The notes below the pieces were generated by a model. That model saw nothing but the letters and a program-made list of their open reading frames with translations. It did not search any database and was not told the DNA's origin. A stretch of 38,351 nt of DNA from a virus: the IMG/VR virus record IMGVR_UViG_3300035212_000325, positions 1-38,351 of that record; one strand, written 5' to 3'. Each line of letters begins with the position of its first letter. Within the stretch, counting starts at the first letter, position 1. A program made the translations under genes and the position numbers. Positions 23,479 to 31,382 of this stretch are shown here, piece after piece.

Positions 23479-24468
23479 TCAGTTCGCCAGCGACTTTACA
23501 GTCAGCCTTTCTGACGGCAGACCGATCTTTTTGAAGGGCGCAAGGTCAATCCCGGCCTTCTCCATTGCTTTTTGGTCGAGACTAGAACGCCCGGCGACAG
23601 ACGAGAGCGCGACCTCGACGTCCCCGACGATGGTCGACGAGGTGTTACGCTTGCGCAGTTCCTCCTTGATCTCCTCGGCGAGTGCGTCTTTCTCTCCAGA
23701 GAGCGCGTCCTGCGCCTCCTTGATCTCGACATAGCGCTGCACGATTGTGTCCAGCTGCGAGCCGCGATTTGAGCGGGTAAACGCCTTTGTCTCCGACAGA
23801 TCAACGCCGCACCTTTCGGCGTAAGGACAGGTCTTGCAGGCGCCGGTCGTGCGGCCCTCCCGGTCGAGCCGTTCGACGTTGCGCGTCTTGAGCACCTGAT
23901 CAGCGCGCAGCTTCATATCAAACAGGATGCCGGGGTTCCGCTCGATCTGGTAGGGGTCAAGCTGATTGTAGTTTGATGCGTCCATGTAAACGATCAGCCC
24001 ATGCTCAATGTCGAGCTTTGCAACCTTATTCAGCAGTTCCATCGCGATCTGGATCTGAGCGATGTGCTCGCGGCGCGGCAAGTTTGCGCGGTTCGTGCGC
24101 GGATCAATCGTCTTGATCTCCAGCGCGACGTGCGCGCCAGATGCGTTGAACAGCACGCCGTCGGGCGTGGCAGAGATCCGCAGTTCGTCGTCTGCGACAC
24201 TCTCCTGATCATCGCCCGCCAGCATCAGTTCGACGCCCGATGCGCGCAGCATTTCAACGACGTATTTCTCGCCGTGCGTGCCGCGCCGGGCAAAGCCCCA
24301 ATCCTGCGGCGCGTCGCTGGGCTCGTGCTTCGAGAACCACTGTTTTCGGATGCACGACAGCGCCTCGCTGGCATTGAGGTATTTTGAGCGGTCGACGCTA
24401 AACGTCTTGCGCGCGTCGATCACATCGGCGCCGCGCAGGATCGCGTTCTTTAGGTCTTCAGGTGTCAT
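23479..24468 (-). CDS. Cas4/RecB-type PD-(D/E)XK nuclease with probable iron-sulphur cluster
   Basis: This gene encodes 329 residues with the AAGGAGACCTGCC module (one extra T before ATG). Nuclease core: His65 in GTHGEKY, Asp103 in TPDG, Glu117 and Lys119 in LEIKT, then HIAQIQIAME (about 135-144), the order of RecB/Cas4 nucleases. Cys39 with Cys211, Cys214 and Cys220 (CKTCPYAERC) gives the C...C-x2-C-x5-C layout of the Cas4/AddB 4Fe-4S site. A coiled coil fills about 245-275. It probably trims DNA ends in phage recombination-replication together with the neighbouring SNF2 helicase. No CRISPR genes are nearby. Confidence 0.8.
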   Translation of the reverse strand: MTPEDLKNAILRGADVIDARKTFSVDRSKYLNASEALSCIRKQWFSKHEPSDAPQDWGFARRGTHGEKYVVEMLRASGVELMLAGDDQESVADDELRISATPDGVLFNASGAHVALEIKTIDPRTNRANLPRREHIAQIQIAMELLNKVAKLDIEHGLIVYMDASNYNQLDPYQIERNPGILFDMKLRADQVLKTRNVERLDREGRTTGACKTCPYAERCGVDLSETKAFTRSNRGSQLDTIVQRYVEIKEAQDALSGEKDALAEEIKEELRKRNTSSTIVGDVEVALSSVAGRSSLDQKAMEKAGIDLAPFKKIGLPSERLTVKSLAN

Positions 24469-24504
24469 AGGCAGGTCTCCTTTGTTGATTGTAATATTTC
24501 GTGA

Positions 24505-25845
24505 TCAGTCGGCAGCGTTCAATTTCGCGTGATGGCGGGCCTTCTCGCTGCTGATCTTGTGGATCGCGTCGTCGATCTTGGTTTCGCTTTCCAGCGTGTC
24601 GACGTGAACGTGTTTCTCCTGCCCCATGCGGTGCAGGCGCGCGTAAAACTGATCCATGATAGCAGGGCTCCAATCCTCTTCGACGACGATGATGCAGTTT
24701 CCGCCGCGCTGGAGGTTCAGCGAAACGCCCATCGCGCCGATCTGGCCGACGAGAACGTCAATCTGGCCGCGATTAAACTGGGCCTCAAGTTCAGCCTTGC
24801 GCGCCATCGATGTGCGCCCGTCGAGGATCTCGCAGACCAGCCCCTTGGCGCGCACAGCGGCGCATAGCTGGTCGATCACCTCGGTGTGCCAAGCCCCGAC
24901 GAGAACCGCGTCAGCGGTCAATCCGCTTGCGCGCTCGGCGATCACTTCGACAGCGGCGGCGACCTTACCAAGCCCGATCAGGCGGCGGATGGTCGACAGC
25001 GCCGGGTCTTTCGATGCCAGCTTTTCCTCGACCTGATGCTGCGACATCGCGCGCAGATCCGCCAGCGCAGCCGTGACCTCTGGCGATGCAGACAGCGGGA
25101 TCGAATAACGATTGTGCGTGATGGGCGGCATAGCAGCCCAGACGTCGGCAAGTTCGCGCCGAACGGCGACGCGGCCTGGGCCAGAATATAGGATGTCGCG
25201 CAGTTCTTCCGTGTTGCGAGATCCGACAGTCATTGTCGTCGGGAAGCGCGCGCCGGGGAATGTTTTCTGCTGGCGGATCGTATAGCGGATCTCGAACCGC
25301 TCGATCGACAGCCCGCCCAGTTTCGCCTTCATCGCTTCGGGCGCGGCGCGGAACAGGAACGGGATGAGGTCATCGTTCCAGCGCGTCGATGGCGTGCCCG
25401 TCAGCATCCACGAATGGGCGAACGCGGAGCACAGCCCCCCGAACCCAAGGATCGCCTTCGTGCGCTTGGCTTTGATGCTCTTGAGCGCGTGGCTTTCGTC
25501 GCAGATCAAGACCGACTTTGCCAGCGGGGATGCAATGCGCTTGAGCTCTTCCGTGCGTTTGGTGGCGATCTCGTAGGACATGATCAGGATCTGGGCGAGT
25601 GGGTCGATCTTGCTCGCGCCGGTCTTGATCACCTGCGCGGGCAGCATCAGGTGGTCGCGCGCCTCGCGTGCCCACATCCGCAGCGCAATGGGCGGCGCAA
25701 TGATGACGACGCACTCCGCGCCGACGAGGCGCGCGGCTTCGAGCGCGGTGCGGGTCTTGCCCGAACCCATGCCGCTAAAGCACCCGGCAAATTTGCGGGA
25801 TGCGAGAAAAGCAGCGTCTTCTATTTGGTGAGGTAGTAAGATCAT
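24505..25845 (-). CDS. SNF2-family DNA helicase/translocase
   Basis: This gene encodes 446 residues. ATG 25845 follows GCGACCTGCC, a variant of the start module. Motifs in order: Q-like start LPHQIEDAAF, Walker A SGMGSGKT (24-31), motif Ia IIAPPIALRMW, Walker B DESH (116-119), motif III LTGTPS (148-153), motif V VGQIGAMGVSLNLQ, motif VI QFYARLHRMGQ. These are the complete superfamily 2 SNF2 motifs in compact form. It would move along duplex DNA and assist replication or recombination beside the Cas4-like nuclease. It is first in the leftward replication operon. Confidence 0.9.
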   Translation of the reverse strand: MILLPHQIEDAAFLASRKFAGCFSGMGSGKTRTALEAARLVGAECVVIIAPPIALRMWAREARDHLMLPAQVIKTGASKIDPLAQILIMSYEIATKRTEELKRIASPLAKSVLICDESHALKSIKAKRTKAILGFGGLCSAFAHSWMLTGTPSTRWNDDLIPFLFRAAPEAMKAKLGGLSIERFEIRYTIRQQKTFPGARFPTTMTVGSRNTEELRDILYSGPGRVAVRRELADVWAAMPPITHNRYSIPLSASPEVTAALADLRAMSQHQVEEKLASKDPALSTIRRLIGLGKVAAAVEVIAERASGLTADAVLVGAWHTEVIDQLCAAVRAKGLVCEILDGRTSMARKAELEAQFNRGQIDVLVGQIGAMGVSLNLQRGGNCIIVVEEDWSPAIMDQFYARLHRMGQEKHVHVDTLESETKIDDAIHKISSEKARHHAKLNAAD

Positions 25846-25897
25846 GGCAGGTCGCTTTCGGTTACGTTGCTACGTGGGCCCATTCGGCCCGGTCTCA

Positions 25898-25927
25898 TTC
25901 ATACGCGCAGATCAAACGCGCCGTCAA
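25898..25927 (-). promoter_or_regulatory. Candidate promoter for the leftward replication operon
   Basis: On the minus strand TTGACG (25927-25922) and TATGAA (25903-25898) are 18 bases apart. The expected start is near 25890, some 45 bases before the helicase ATG. A GACCGGTC palindrome (25937-25944) lies nine bases upstream of the -35 box, linking it to the operator-controlled promoter at 20837. Confidence 0.55.
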
Positions 25928-25936
25928 CCCCTGCAA

Positions 25937-25944
25937 GACCGGTC
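25937..25944. promoter_or_regulatory. Third GACCGGTC operator-like palindrome
   Basis: This palindrome is identical to the two cores at 20844 and 20866 and sits, as AAGACCGGTC, in the divergent region between the helicase and primase genes. It is close to the candidate leftward promoter and could affect both directions. Confidence 0.5.
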
Positions 25945-25948
25945 AACG

Positions 25949-25977
25949 AAAAAAGATCACCCGCCGGAGCGGGTGAT
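25949..25977 (-). terminator. Minus-strand intrinsic terminator in the divergent region
   Basis: Read leftward, ATCACCCGC pairs with GCGGGTGAT (25977-25969 with 25964-25956) around a four-base loop. After one C the transcript enters TTTTTT (25954-25949). Stem plus T-run is a good Rho-independent terminator for leftward transcription, yet no leftward gene lies just upstream. It could stop antisense transcripts or act as a leader attenuator. Confidence 0.65.
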
Positions 25978-26068
25978 GAGAACAGGGAGGATCTATGCAG
26001 TCTTGCGGTGATCGCAGTCTTGGGTTTATTGTGCAGACCTGCCAAGGATACACAACAGCGAGGATATT

Positions 26069-28252
26069 ATGAGCCAGAACACTGACCGAACACAACTCCT
26101 AGCGGACGCGATCACCGCAAGCACTAAATACCCTATATTTTGGGTAAATGTCTATACCGATAAAGAAGGGTCAAAGCACAAGATCCCAGCGCTGAACCGC
26201 GATATTTGCGCGCGCCACGGCTGGGGACACGGCGCAGGCGACGATTTCAAGGCCGGGTTTTATGCCGCAACGCGCGACCGATCCGTCATTGAGGCGATGA
26301 TGATCGAGGCGGGAGAACGCGCGACAGCGATCGGCGTTGCGACCGGTGCGGCGGGTCTGATCGTGATTGACGATGATCGCGCGAAGAAAGACGACCCAGT
26401 GGCCGAAGCGTTCTTCGCGCGCCATGCGGCAGAACTGGCGCAGGCGCGGATCCACCGCACGACCAGCGGCGGGAAACATTTTATCTTTGCAGCCGCTGGG
26501 GCCGTCGTGTCATCGCGCAAAACTGCCGACGCGATCGACATCAGGGGCGCGAGCGGATTTGTCGTCTGGCCCCCGTCACTGGGCTATTCGGTGGTGCACG
26601 ATGTCGAACCGCCGGAGATGTCGCGCGCGCTGCTCGCGGATCTGCTGCGGATGCAAACAGCTTACCGCGTCAGCGGCGCGGCAGATGCTGGCGCGGATCT
26701 GTCGGGCGTCGATGTCGAGGATCTGGAACAGCGGATCCGCAGCGGAACCGATTTCCACTATGCGACGCTGGAATTGACCAAGCGGTGGGCGCTGGCGGGG
26801 ATGGAACAGGACGCGGCGCTCGCGGCGCTGATGGCGCTTTACGATGAGGCGCGGCCAACAGGCGGCGCGGCGCTGGGTAGATGGCAGAAGGCGCGCAAGG
26901 ACGCGGAGCGCGCGCTGGACGGCGCGATGCGCAGGTTCAAGCCCCGCGATGAGCGCGCCGTGCTCGACGCCTTGGTCGGCCTGTTTGGTGCGGATGACGA
27001 CCCAGAACTACCGATTGAGGAGGACGAGCCCCCGCAGGATCCCGTCGCAGGGCACATCCCGCGCCCGCTCGATCAGTATGAGCCGCGCCGCTGGCTGCTT
27101 GGCAATGTGCTTATCCGTCAATATGTTACAGTCTTGGCTGGGTCGGGCGGCGGTGGCAAGACGTCGCTCGCGATAGGCTGGGCGCTGTCGCTCGCATCTG
27201 GCAAGCCGGTGATGGGCGAGCGGGTCGGCAAGCCGCGCCGGGTGCTGGTCTGGTCGGAGGATCCACCGGAGGAACTCTCGAAGCGCGTCGACGCGGCGAT
27301 GCAGATCCACGGGCTGACGCGCGCCGATATTGCGGATCGGTTGATCGTGGTTTCGATCGACGAACTCAAGATCACCATCGCGCGCTTTTCGCAGGAACTG
27401 CGCGAAGTCATCCCGGTCGATATCGAGGTGCTCAAAAAGATCATCGTCGCGAACCGGCTCGACGTCGTGATGCTCGACCCGATCGCGGAACTGCACGAGC
27501 TCGAAGAAAACGATAACGTCCAGATGGCAAAGTTGATGGGCATGGTGCGGTCGGTGGCGCGCGAGACAAAGGCGGCAATCCTGCTTTTGCATCACGCGTC
27601 CAAAGCGTCGGTCGATGCTGGCAAGTCGCGCGCCGCAACAGCGACCCGTGGCGCGGGCGCCATTGTGAACTCGGCGCGCGTGTCGATGGTGCTCAACGAA
27701 ATGACGGCGAAGGATGCGGAGGATCTGGGCATCCCAGAGAGCGAGCGACCGCTTTACGGCGAACTGACGCGCCCAAAGGCGAACATGGGCCCGCGCAGTT
27801 TCGGCGGTGATTATCTCAAGGTCGAAGTCGTGTCGTTCGGCAACGGCGACGCAGACAACGACGAAGACACAGTGGCGGTCGCGACGCAGTGGAAGCCGTC
27901 GCCAGCGTCGCAGGCGGAGCGCATGGGGGATCTGGTGGTCGCGGTGCAGGTCTTGCAGGATCTGCCCCCACAGGAGCGCCGCACGAAGGGCGCATCGCGT
28001 GCTGACTATCCCGTCGCCAAGGCGCTGGGCCTAGATCTGGGCTATGAGAAGCCCAAGGCGGAGTTGACGAAGGAGGAGAGCGCGGCGCGTGGCCGCGTGT
28101 TGAGCGTGCTCTCGCAGCTGGTCGGCATGGGTGCGTTGGAGGTGGTGGATTTCAAAGATACGGGCCCAAGCAAGAACAGCGGCAAGGCCTACGCGGTGAC
28201 CAAAGGCGGGGTCGCGCTGGTCGAAAATATGATCGACGGGGGTGCGCAATGA
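26069..28252 (+). CDS. Primase-polymerase / RepA-type replicative helicase fusion
   Basis: This gene encodes 727 residues with an AGGA site before the ATG. Residues about 1-190 form a prim-pol (AEP) domain: Asp101 and Asp103 in IVIDDD, SGGKH with His137, then DIRG (Asp157). About 335-580 form a RecA-fold hexameric helicase of the RepA/AAA_25 type: Walker A GSGGGGKT (Lys364), Walker B DVVMLDP, and LLLHHASKAS. The C-terminal 120 residues look like a winged helix. The protein would make primers and unwind DNA at the phage origin, ahead of the family A polymerase. It is the only gene of this rightward unit. Confidence 0.88.
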   Translation: MSQNTDRTQLLADAITASTKYPIFWVNVYTDKEGSKHKIPALNRDICARHGWGHGAGDDFKAGFYAATRDRSVIEAMMIEAGERATAIGVATGAAGLIVIDDDRAKKDDPVAEAFFARHAAELAQARIHRTTSGGKHFIFAAAGAVVSSRKTADAIDIRGASGFVVWPPSLGYSVVHDVEPPEMSRALLADLLRMQTAYRVSGAADAGADLSGVDVEDLEQRIRSGTDFHYATLELTKRWALAGMEQDAALAALMALYDEARPTGGAALGRWQKARKDAERALDGAMRRFKPRDERAVLDALVGLFGADDDPELPIEEDEPPQDPVAGHIPRPLDQYEPRRWLLGNVLIRQYVTVLAGSGGGGKTSLAIGWALSLASGKPVMGERVGKPRRVLVWSEDPPEELSKRVDAAMQIHGLTRADIADRLIVVSIDELKITIARFSQELREVIPVDIEVLKKIIVANRLDVVMLDPIAELHELEENDNVQMAKLMGMVRSVARETKAAILLLHHASKASVDAGKSRAATATRGAGAIVNSARVSMVLNEMTAKDAEDLGIPESERPLYGELTRPKANMGPRSFGGDYLKVEVVSFGNGDADNDEDTVAVATQWKPSPASQAERMGDLVVAVQVLQDLPPQERRTKGASRADYPVAKALGLDLGYEKPKAELTKEESAARGRVLSVLSQLVGMGALEVVDFKDTGPSKNSGKAYAVTKGGVALVENMIDGGAQ

Positions 28253-28349
28253 ACGCGGTGTTGACCCCTCTGGAGTGCAGAAGGAGGACAGAGAGAGTGC
28301 ACAAAACGTCTACTCCAAGCGCGCTTTTTGGGCGCGCCAGAAACCCTTA

Positions 28350-28420
28350 AAAACATGGGAGGGGAGGGGAGGGGGAGGACGCGCCGCCCTATAGTATTCC
28401 TCCGTCCTCTACTCTCTGTC
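28350..28420 (+). promoter_or_regulatory. Late-unit element A (repeat of 37765-37837)
   Basis: AAAAAC is followed by a G/A-rich run, then CCCTATAGT-ATTC (28387-28399), then a C/T-rich run with CTACTCTCTGTC. The same order occurs at 37765-37837. TATAGT (28390-28395) is a good -10 box, but the -35 place is G-rich, not TTGACA. The element lies upstream of the HNH-to-virion-protein unit, so a phage-activated late promoter is one reading. Confidence 0.45.
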
Positions 28421-28663
28421 TTTCACCGGTGGGATCGCTTACTTTAACTGGGTCCCCCCCACAGAGTGGGACCCCCCCAATTAAAGCGCGATCCTTCCGA
28501 TTTTGGACCCCGGCATTCCTCAAAAGAAAGAGCGCGGAAACAAATTTACAGCGCGCTGGGCGCGGTTGACAAAGGTGAGGATAATAAGTTAAGAACGCGG
28601 GGCAAGGAGACGCTACAACGTCAATCCCTGCCCCTATCAATCGACCTAAGCAAGAGGTGCGAC
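28351..28663. other. Non-coding region before the packaging unit
   Basis: This 313-base gap has no convincing gene. It holds a G-tract run, (GGGAGGGGAGGGGAGGGGGAGG-like, 28358-28378), able to form a G-quadruplex. Element A with CCCTATAGT follows, then an inverted repeat, GGGTCCC (from about 28450) with GGGACCC (from about 28468), flanked by C-runs. The right half is A/G-rich with GGTTGACAAAGG near 28562. It could hold a promoter, a replication origin or both. Confidence 0.5.
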
Positions 28664-29164
28664 ATGACTAAGCAAGACTTACCCTCAATCGACTATTTGC
28701 GTCAACGCCTGCGGTATGACCCAGATACGGGAAAACTGTTTTGGCTGAATTTAGGCGCGATGCCAACCCATCTGCGCTCCTCATATGACGAGGCGTTCAC
28801 CTCGCGTGGCGGCGCAGGCTACCTGCAAGGAAAAATAAATGGCCGCACTTTTGTCGCGCATCGGGTGATCTGGGCGCTGCATTACGGGGAATGGCCAGTC
28901 GGGAGGATTATTCACGCGAACAGGGTATTCACCGACAACCGGATCGAGAACTTGCGGGTTCCTGATGAGCGCGACGTGCAAAGACGAGGCAGGAACACAA
29001 GTGGCTTTGTCGGGGTCAGCTTTGATAAGATCAAAGGTCAATGGTGTGCCCAGCTTCAAGCGCGTGGTATCATACATCGGCTCGGCTCCTTTCCTACCTT
29101 CAAAGAGGCGGTCTTTGCTCGCATCGAGGCGGAGGCGGCTTACAAACGTAAGCCCATCCGCTGA
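28664..29164 (+). CDS. HNH endonuclease with AP2-like C-terminal domain
   Basis: This gene encodes 166 residues from ATG 28664 (AAGAGGTG upstream); longer in-frame starts would include the non-coding region. Residues about 1-60 start with IDYLRQRLRYDPDTGKLFW, a common HNH opening. The HNH core is HRVIWALHYGEWP then IIHANRVFTDNRIENLR. The usual Asp-His pair is Ile-His here, so activity is uncertain. About 108-160 (NTSGFVGVSFDKIKGQW) form an AP2-like DNA-binding domain. Such free-standing HNH genes are often mobile and sit between phage modules. Confidence 0.78.
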   Translation: MTKQDLPSIDYLRQRLRYDPDTGKLFWLNLGAMPTHLRSSYDEAFTSRGGAGYLQGKINGRTFVAHRVIWALHYGEWPVGRIIHANRVFTDNRIENLRVPDERDVQRRGRNTSGFVGVSFDKIKGQWCAQLQARGIIHRLGSFPTFKEAVFARIEAEAAYKRKPIR

Positions 29165-29183
29165 TCATATAAAAGGCATCCAG

Positions 29184-29663
29184 ATGGCGCGCTATCTAGG
29201 CATCGACCCCGGACTAAGCGGCGGGCTCGCACTGATCGAAACAAAAGAGGGCGCGCCCCCGGTGTTCATCGCCGGGCTGCGCGTCCCGACGATCAAGAGC
29301 CGGGGCAAGAACCTGATCGATGCGCGCAGGCTGGTCGTGTGGATGACGCAGCTGGGCCAGATCGACCAAGCCGTGATTGAACAGGTCGGATCCCGTCCCG
29401 GACAGGGCACTGTCTCCGCGTTCACATTCGGCAGGGCAACCGGCGCGGTCGAGGCATTGGCGCAGCTGATGGCCGACAGCGTGATCTGGGTGACGCCGGC
29501 GGTCTGGAAGCGGGATCTAGGTCTGGGCAAGGAAAAACAGGGCAGCCTTGATCTGTGTCGCCTGCGGTTCGGTGAGGCGTTCACGTCGCAGTTCCGTGCG
29601 CTGGCTGACGACGGAGTGGCGGAGGCCGCGCTTTTAGCGTATCATGCGGCAGGATACCGGTGA
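29184..29663 (+). CDS. RuvC-like Holliday junction resolvase
   Basis: This gene encodes 159 residues from ATG 29184, with AAAAGG upstream. RNase H fold with the RuvC acidic set: Asp8 in LGIDPGLSGG, Glu66 in AVIEQV, and Asp142/Asp143 with Glu147 in ADDGVAEAALLAYH. The enzyme would cut branched DNA before or during packaging, just upstream of the methyltransferase and terminase genes. Bacterial RuvC is about 170 residues, so length is normal. Confidence 0.85.
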   Translation: MARYLGIDPGLSGGLALIETKEGAPPVFIAGLRVPTIKSRGKNLIDARRLVVWMTQLGQIDQAVIEQVGSRPGQGTVSAFTFGRATGAVEALAQLMADSVIWVTPAVWKRDLGLGKEKQGSLDLCRLRFGEAFTSQFRALADDGVAEAALLAYHAAGYR

Positions 29664-29671
29664 GGGACATC

Positions 29672-30898
29672 ATGACCACAAAGTTTAAAACTGTTTCGAC
29701 GCATGATCTGATCCCGTATGCGCGCAACAGCCGCACGCACAGCGAAACGCAGGTCGCAAAGATCGCGGCCAGCATCCGCGAGTTTGGTTTCTTGAACCCG
29801 GTCATTGTCGACGGCAAGAACGGCATCATTGCGGGCCACGGGCGCGTTATGGCGGCCCAGAAGCTGGGTCTAGCCGAAGTGCCGGTGATTGAGGCCGCGC
29901 ACCTGACAGACGCGCAGAAACGGGCCTATGTGATCGCGGACAACCGCCTCGCGCTCGACGCTGGCTGGGACGACGCGATGCTCAAAATCGAGTTGCAAGA
30001 TTTGGATCTGGAAGGGTTCGACCTCACGCTGACCGGCTTTGATTTAGGGGAGCTTACCGATCTGCTCGCCGAACCCGTCGAGGGCTTGACCGACGAGGAC
30101 GACGTTCCAGAAGTGCCCGCGATCCCGCTGACTGTCGAGGGCGACGTTTGGCTGCTTGGCCGGCACCGCTTGATGTGCGGGGACAGCACCAGCACCGACG
30201 CAGTAGGGGTGCTGTTAAACGGGGATGACTGGGACGTTTGTTTTTTTGACCCTCCCTATGAGCAAGAGAAGCTTTACGCTGACGCTATGCCCATTGCTGC
30301 TCCAAACAAAAAATTGCTAATCATGTGGGACTTCAAGCGGTTTGCATTAGCGCCGCATTCCGCATTAATTGCTGGCTGGACGCCTCAATATGAACTTATT
30401 TGGGACTGCATTCAAAGCTGGTTTACCCCAAACCGCCCTCTCCAACGGCACAAATCTCTCGGCGTATTTGCAGACGACCCATTTTTTGATACTGGGAAGG
30501 CGCTCATTCAAGACGGCAAAGACCGGGGAAAGCCACGTATTGTCAGTAATACTAGGGGGCTGTCTCATTACAGCCCTTTAGACGGCGCAAAGCATATTTC
30601 AACTGTCGAGGCGTTTTCAAACGTTGCACAAACTGATGAGCACGGGCACGGGGAGCCTTTTGCTTGGCTAGAGGCTATTTTTAATGGTGTTGGCGGGCGT
30701 GTGTATTTAGACTTGTTTGGGGGGTCGGGCACTACATTGATTGTTTGCGAAAAGACCGCTCGAGATTGTCGCATGATGGAGCTCGATCCGAAGTATTGCG
30801 ACGTAATCATTAAGCGGTGGCAGGAATTCACTGGGCAGCCAGCAACGCTTGAGGCGACCGGCCAGACATTTGCAGAGATGGGGGCGCGTCGTGATTAA
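29672..30898 (+). CDS. ParB-domain DNA methyltransferase (beta class, N6A or N4C)
   Basis: This gene encodes 408 residues from ATG 29672 (GAGGGA site); GTG 29660 is an alternative. About 1-110 is a ParB/Srx-type nuclease-like domain (IPYARNSRTHSE, IIAGHGRVMAAQKLGL). The methyltransferase follows: motif IV DPPY (193-196) comes before motif I DLFGGSG (Phe349), the beta-class order of CcrM-like adenine or cytosine-N4 enzymes. The region between, where target recognition lies, is visibly poorer in G+C: 30241-30360 has 55 G+C of 120, while 29941-30000 has 37 of 60. Probably protects phage DNA or changes its gene control; site unknown. Confidence 0.85.
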   Translation: MTTKFKTVSTHDLIPYARNSRTHSETQVAKIAASIREFGFLNPVIVDGKNGIIAGHGRVMAAQKLGLAEVPVIEAAHLTDAQKRAYVIADNRLALDAGWDDAMLKIELQDLDLEGFDLTLTGFDLGELTDLLAEPVEGLTDEDDVPEVPAIPLTVEGDVWLLGRHRLMCGDSTSTDAVGVLLNGDDWDVCFFDPPYEQEKLYADAMPIAAPNKKLLIMWDFKRFALAPHSALIAGWTPQYELIWDCIQSWFTPNRPLQRHKSLGVFADDPFFDTGKALIQDGKDRGKPRIVSNTRGLSHYSPLDGAKHISTVEAFSNVAQTDEHGHGEPFAWLEAIFNGVGGRVYLDLFGGSGTTLIVCEKTARDCRMMELDPKYCDVIIKRWQEFTGQPATLEATGQTFAEMGARRD

Positions 30899-31382
30899 AC
30901 ACCCGGCAACGACTGAAAAACAGAACGTAAAAAAGACCGGGCAGAACGGCGGCGCGCGCGCAGGGGCCGGTAGACCGGCGTTTGTGCCCACCGCAGCCGA
31001 ACGCAAACAGGTCGAAGCGCTGTCCGGTTATGGGCTCACAGTCGAAATGATCCGCCATCTTGTGCGCGACGGCATCGCGATCGAAACGTTGCTGACGCAT
31101 TTCCGCGCCGAACTTGACGCAGGCAAGGCCAAGGCGAACGCGCAGGTCGGCAAGCGGCTGTTCCAGAAGGTGATGGAAGGCGACACAACCGCCATGATCT
31201 GGTGGACAAAAACGCAGATGCGCTGGTCGGAAACGCAGAAGGTCGAGATCACCGGCGCGGCCGGCGGGCCGATCCAGACTGTCGATCTGTCGAAAGTATC
31301 GACCGAAGCCCTCCTTGAACTGTCAAAGGCCATTGCAGATGCAACTCCCGCAGATCACGACGGCAGACAAAGACTTAATTGA
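30891..31382 (+). CDS. Terminase small subunit
   Basis: This gene encodes 163 residues from GTG 30891, overlapping the methyltransferase stop by eight bases. The N-terminus has GQNGGARAGAGRPAF, a typical opening of small terminases. A helix-turn-helix-like segment follows (GYGLTVEMIRHLVRDGIAIE), then TMMIWWTKTQMRW-like helices. It binds the packaging start site and guides the large subunit, whose gene overlaps its end. Confidence 0.75.
   Translation: MIKHPATTEKQNVKKTGQNGGARAGAGRPAFVPTAAERKQVEALSGYGLTVEMIRHLVRDGIAIETLLTHFRAELDAGKAKANAQVGKRLFQKVMEGDTTAMIWWTKTQMRWSETQKVEITGAAGGPIQTVDLSKVSTEALLELSKAIADATPADHDGRQRLN

Noticed and set aside
23479-24468. Cas4-like gene as a sign of a CRISPR-Cas system.
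   Set aside because: No cas1, cas2 or repeat array is present; neighbours are replication genes.
28249-28350. A 33-codon frame overlapping the primase stop (ATGA).
   Set aside because: It is Arg/Thr-rich without protein-like pattern and ends in the non-coding region; the overlap alone is too little support.
28466-28663. Upstream extension of the HNH frame to 28466.
   Set aside because: The extension is low-complexity and basic, lies in the inverted-repeat region, and the ATG at 28664 has a ribosome site right before the conserved HNH opening.
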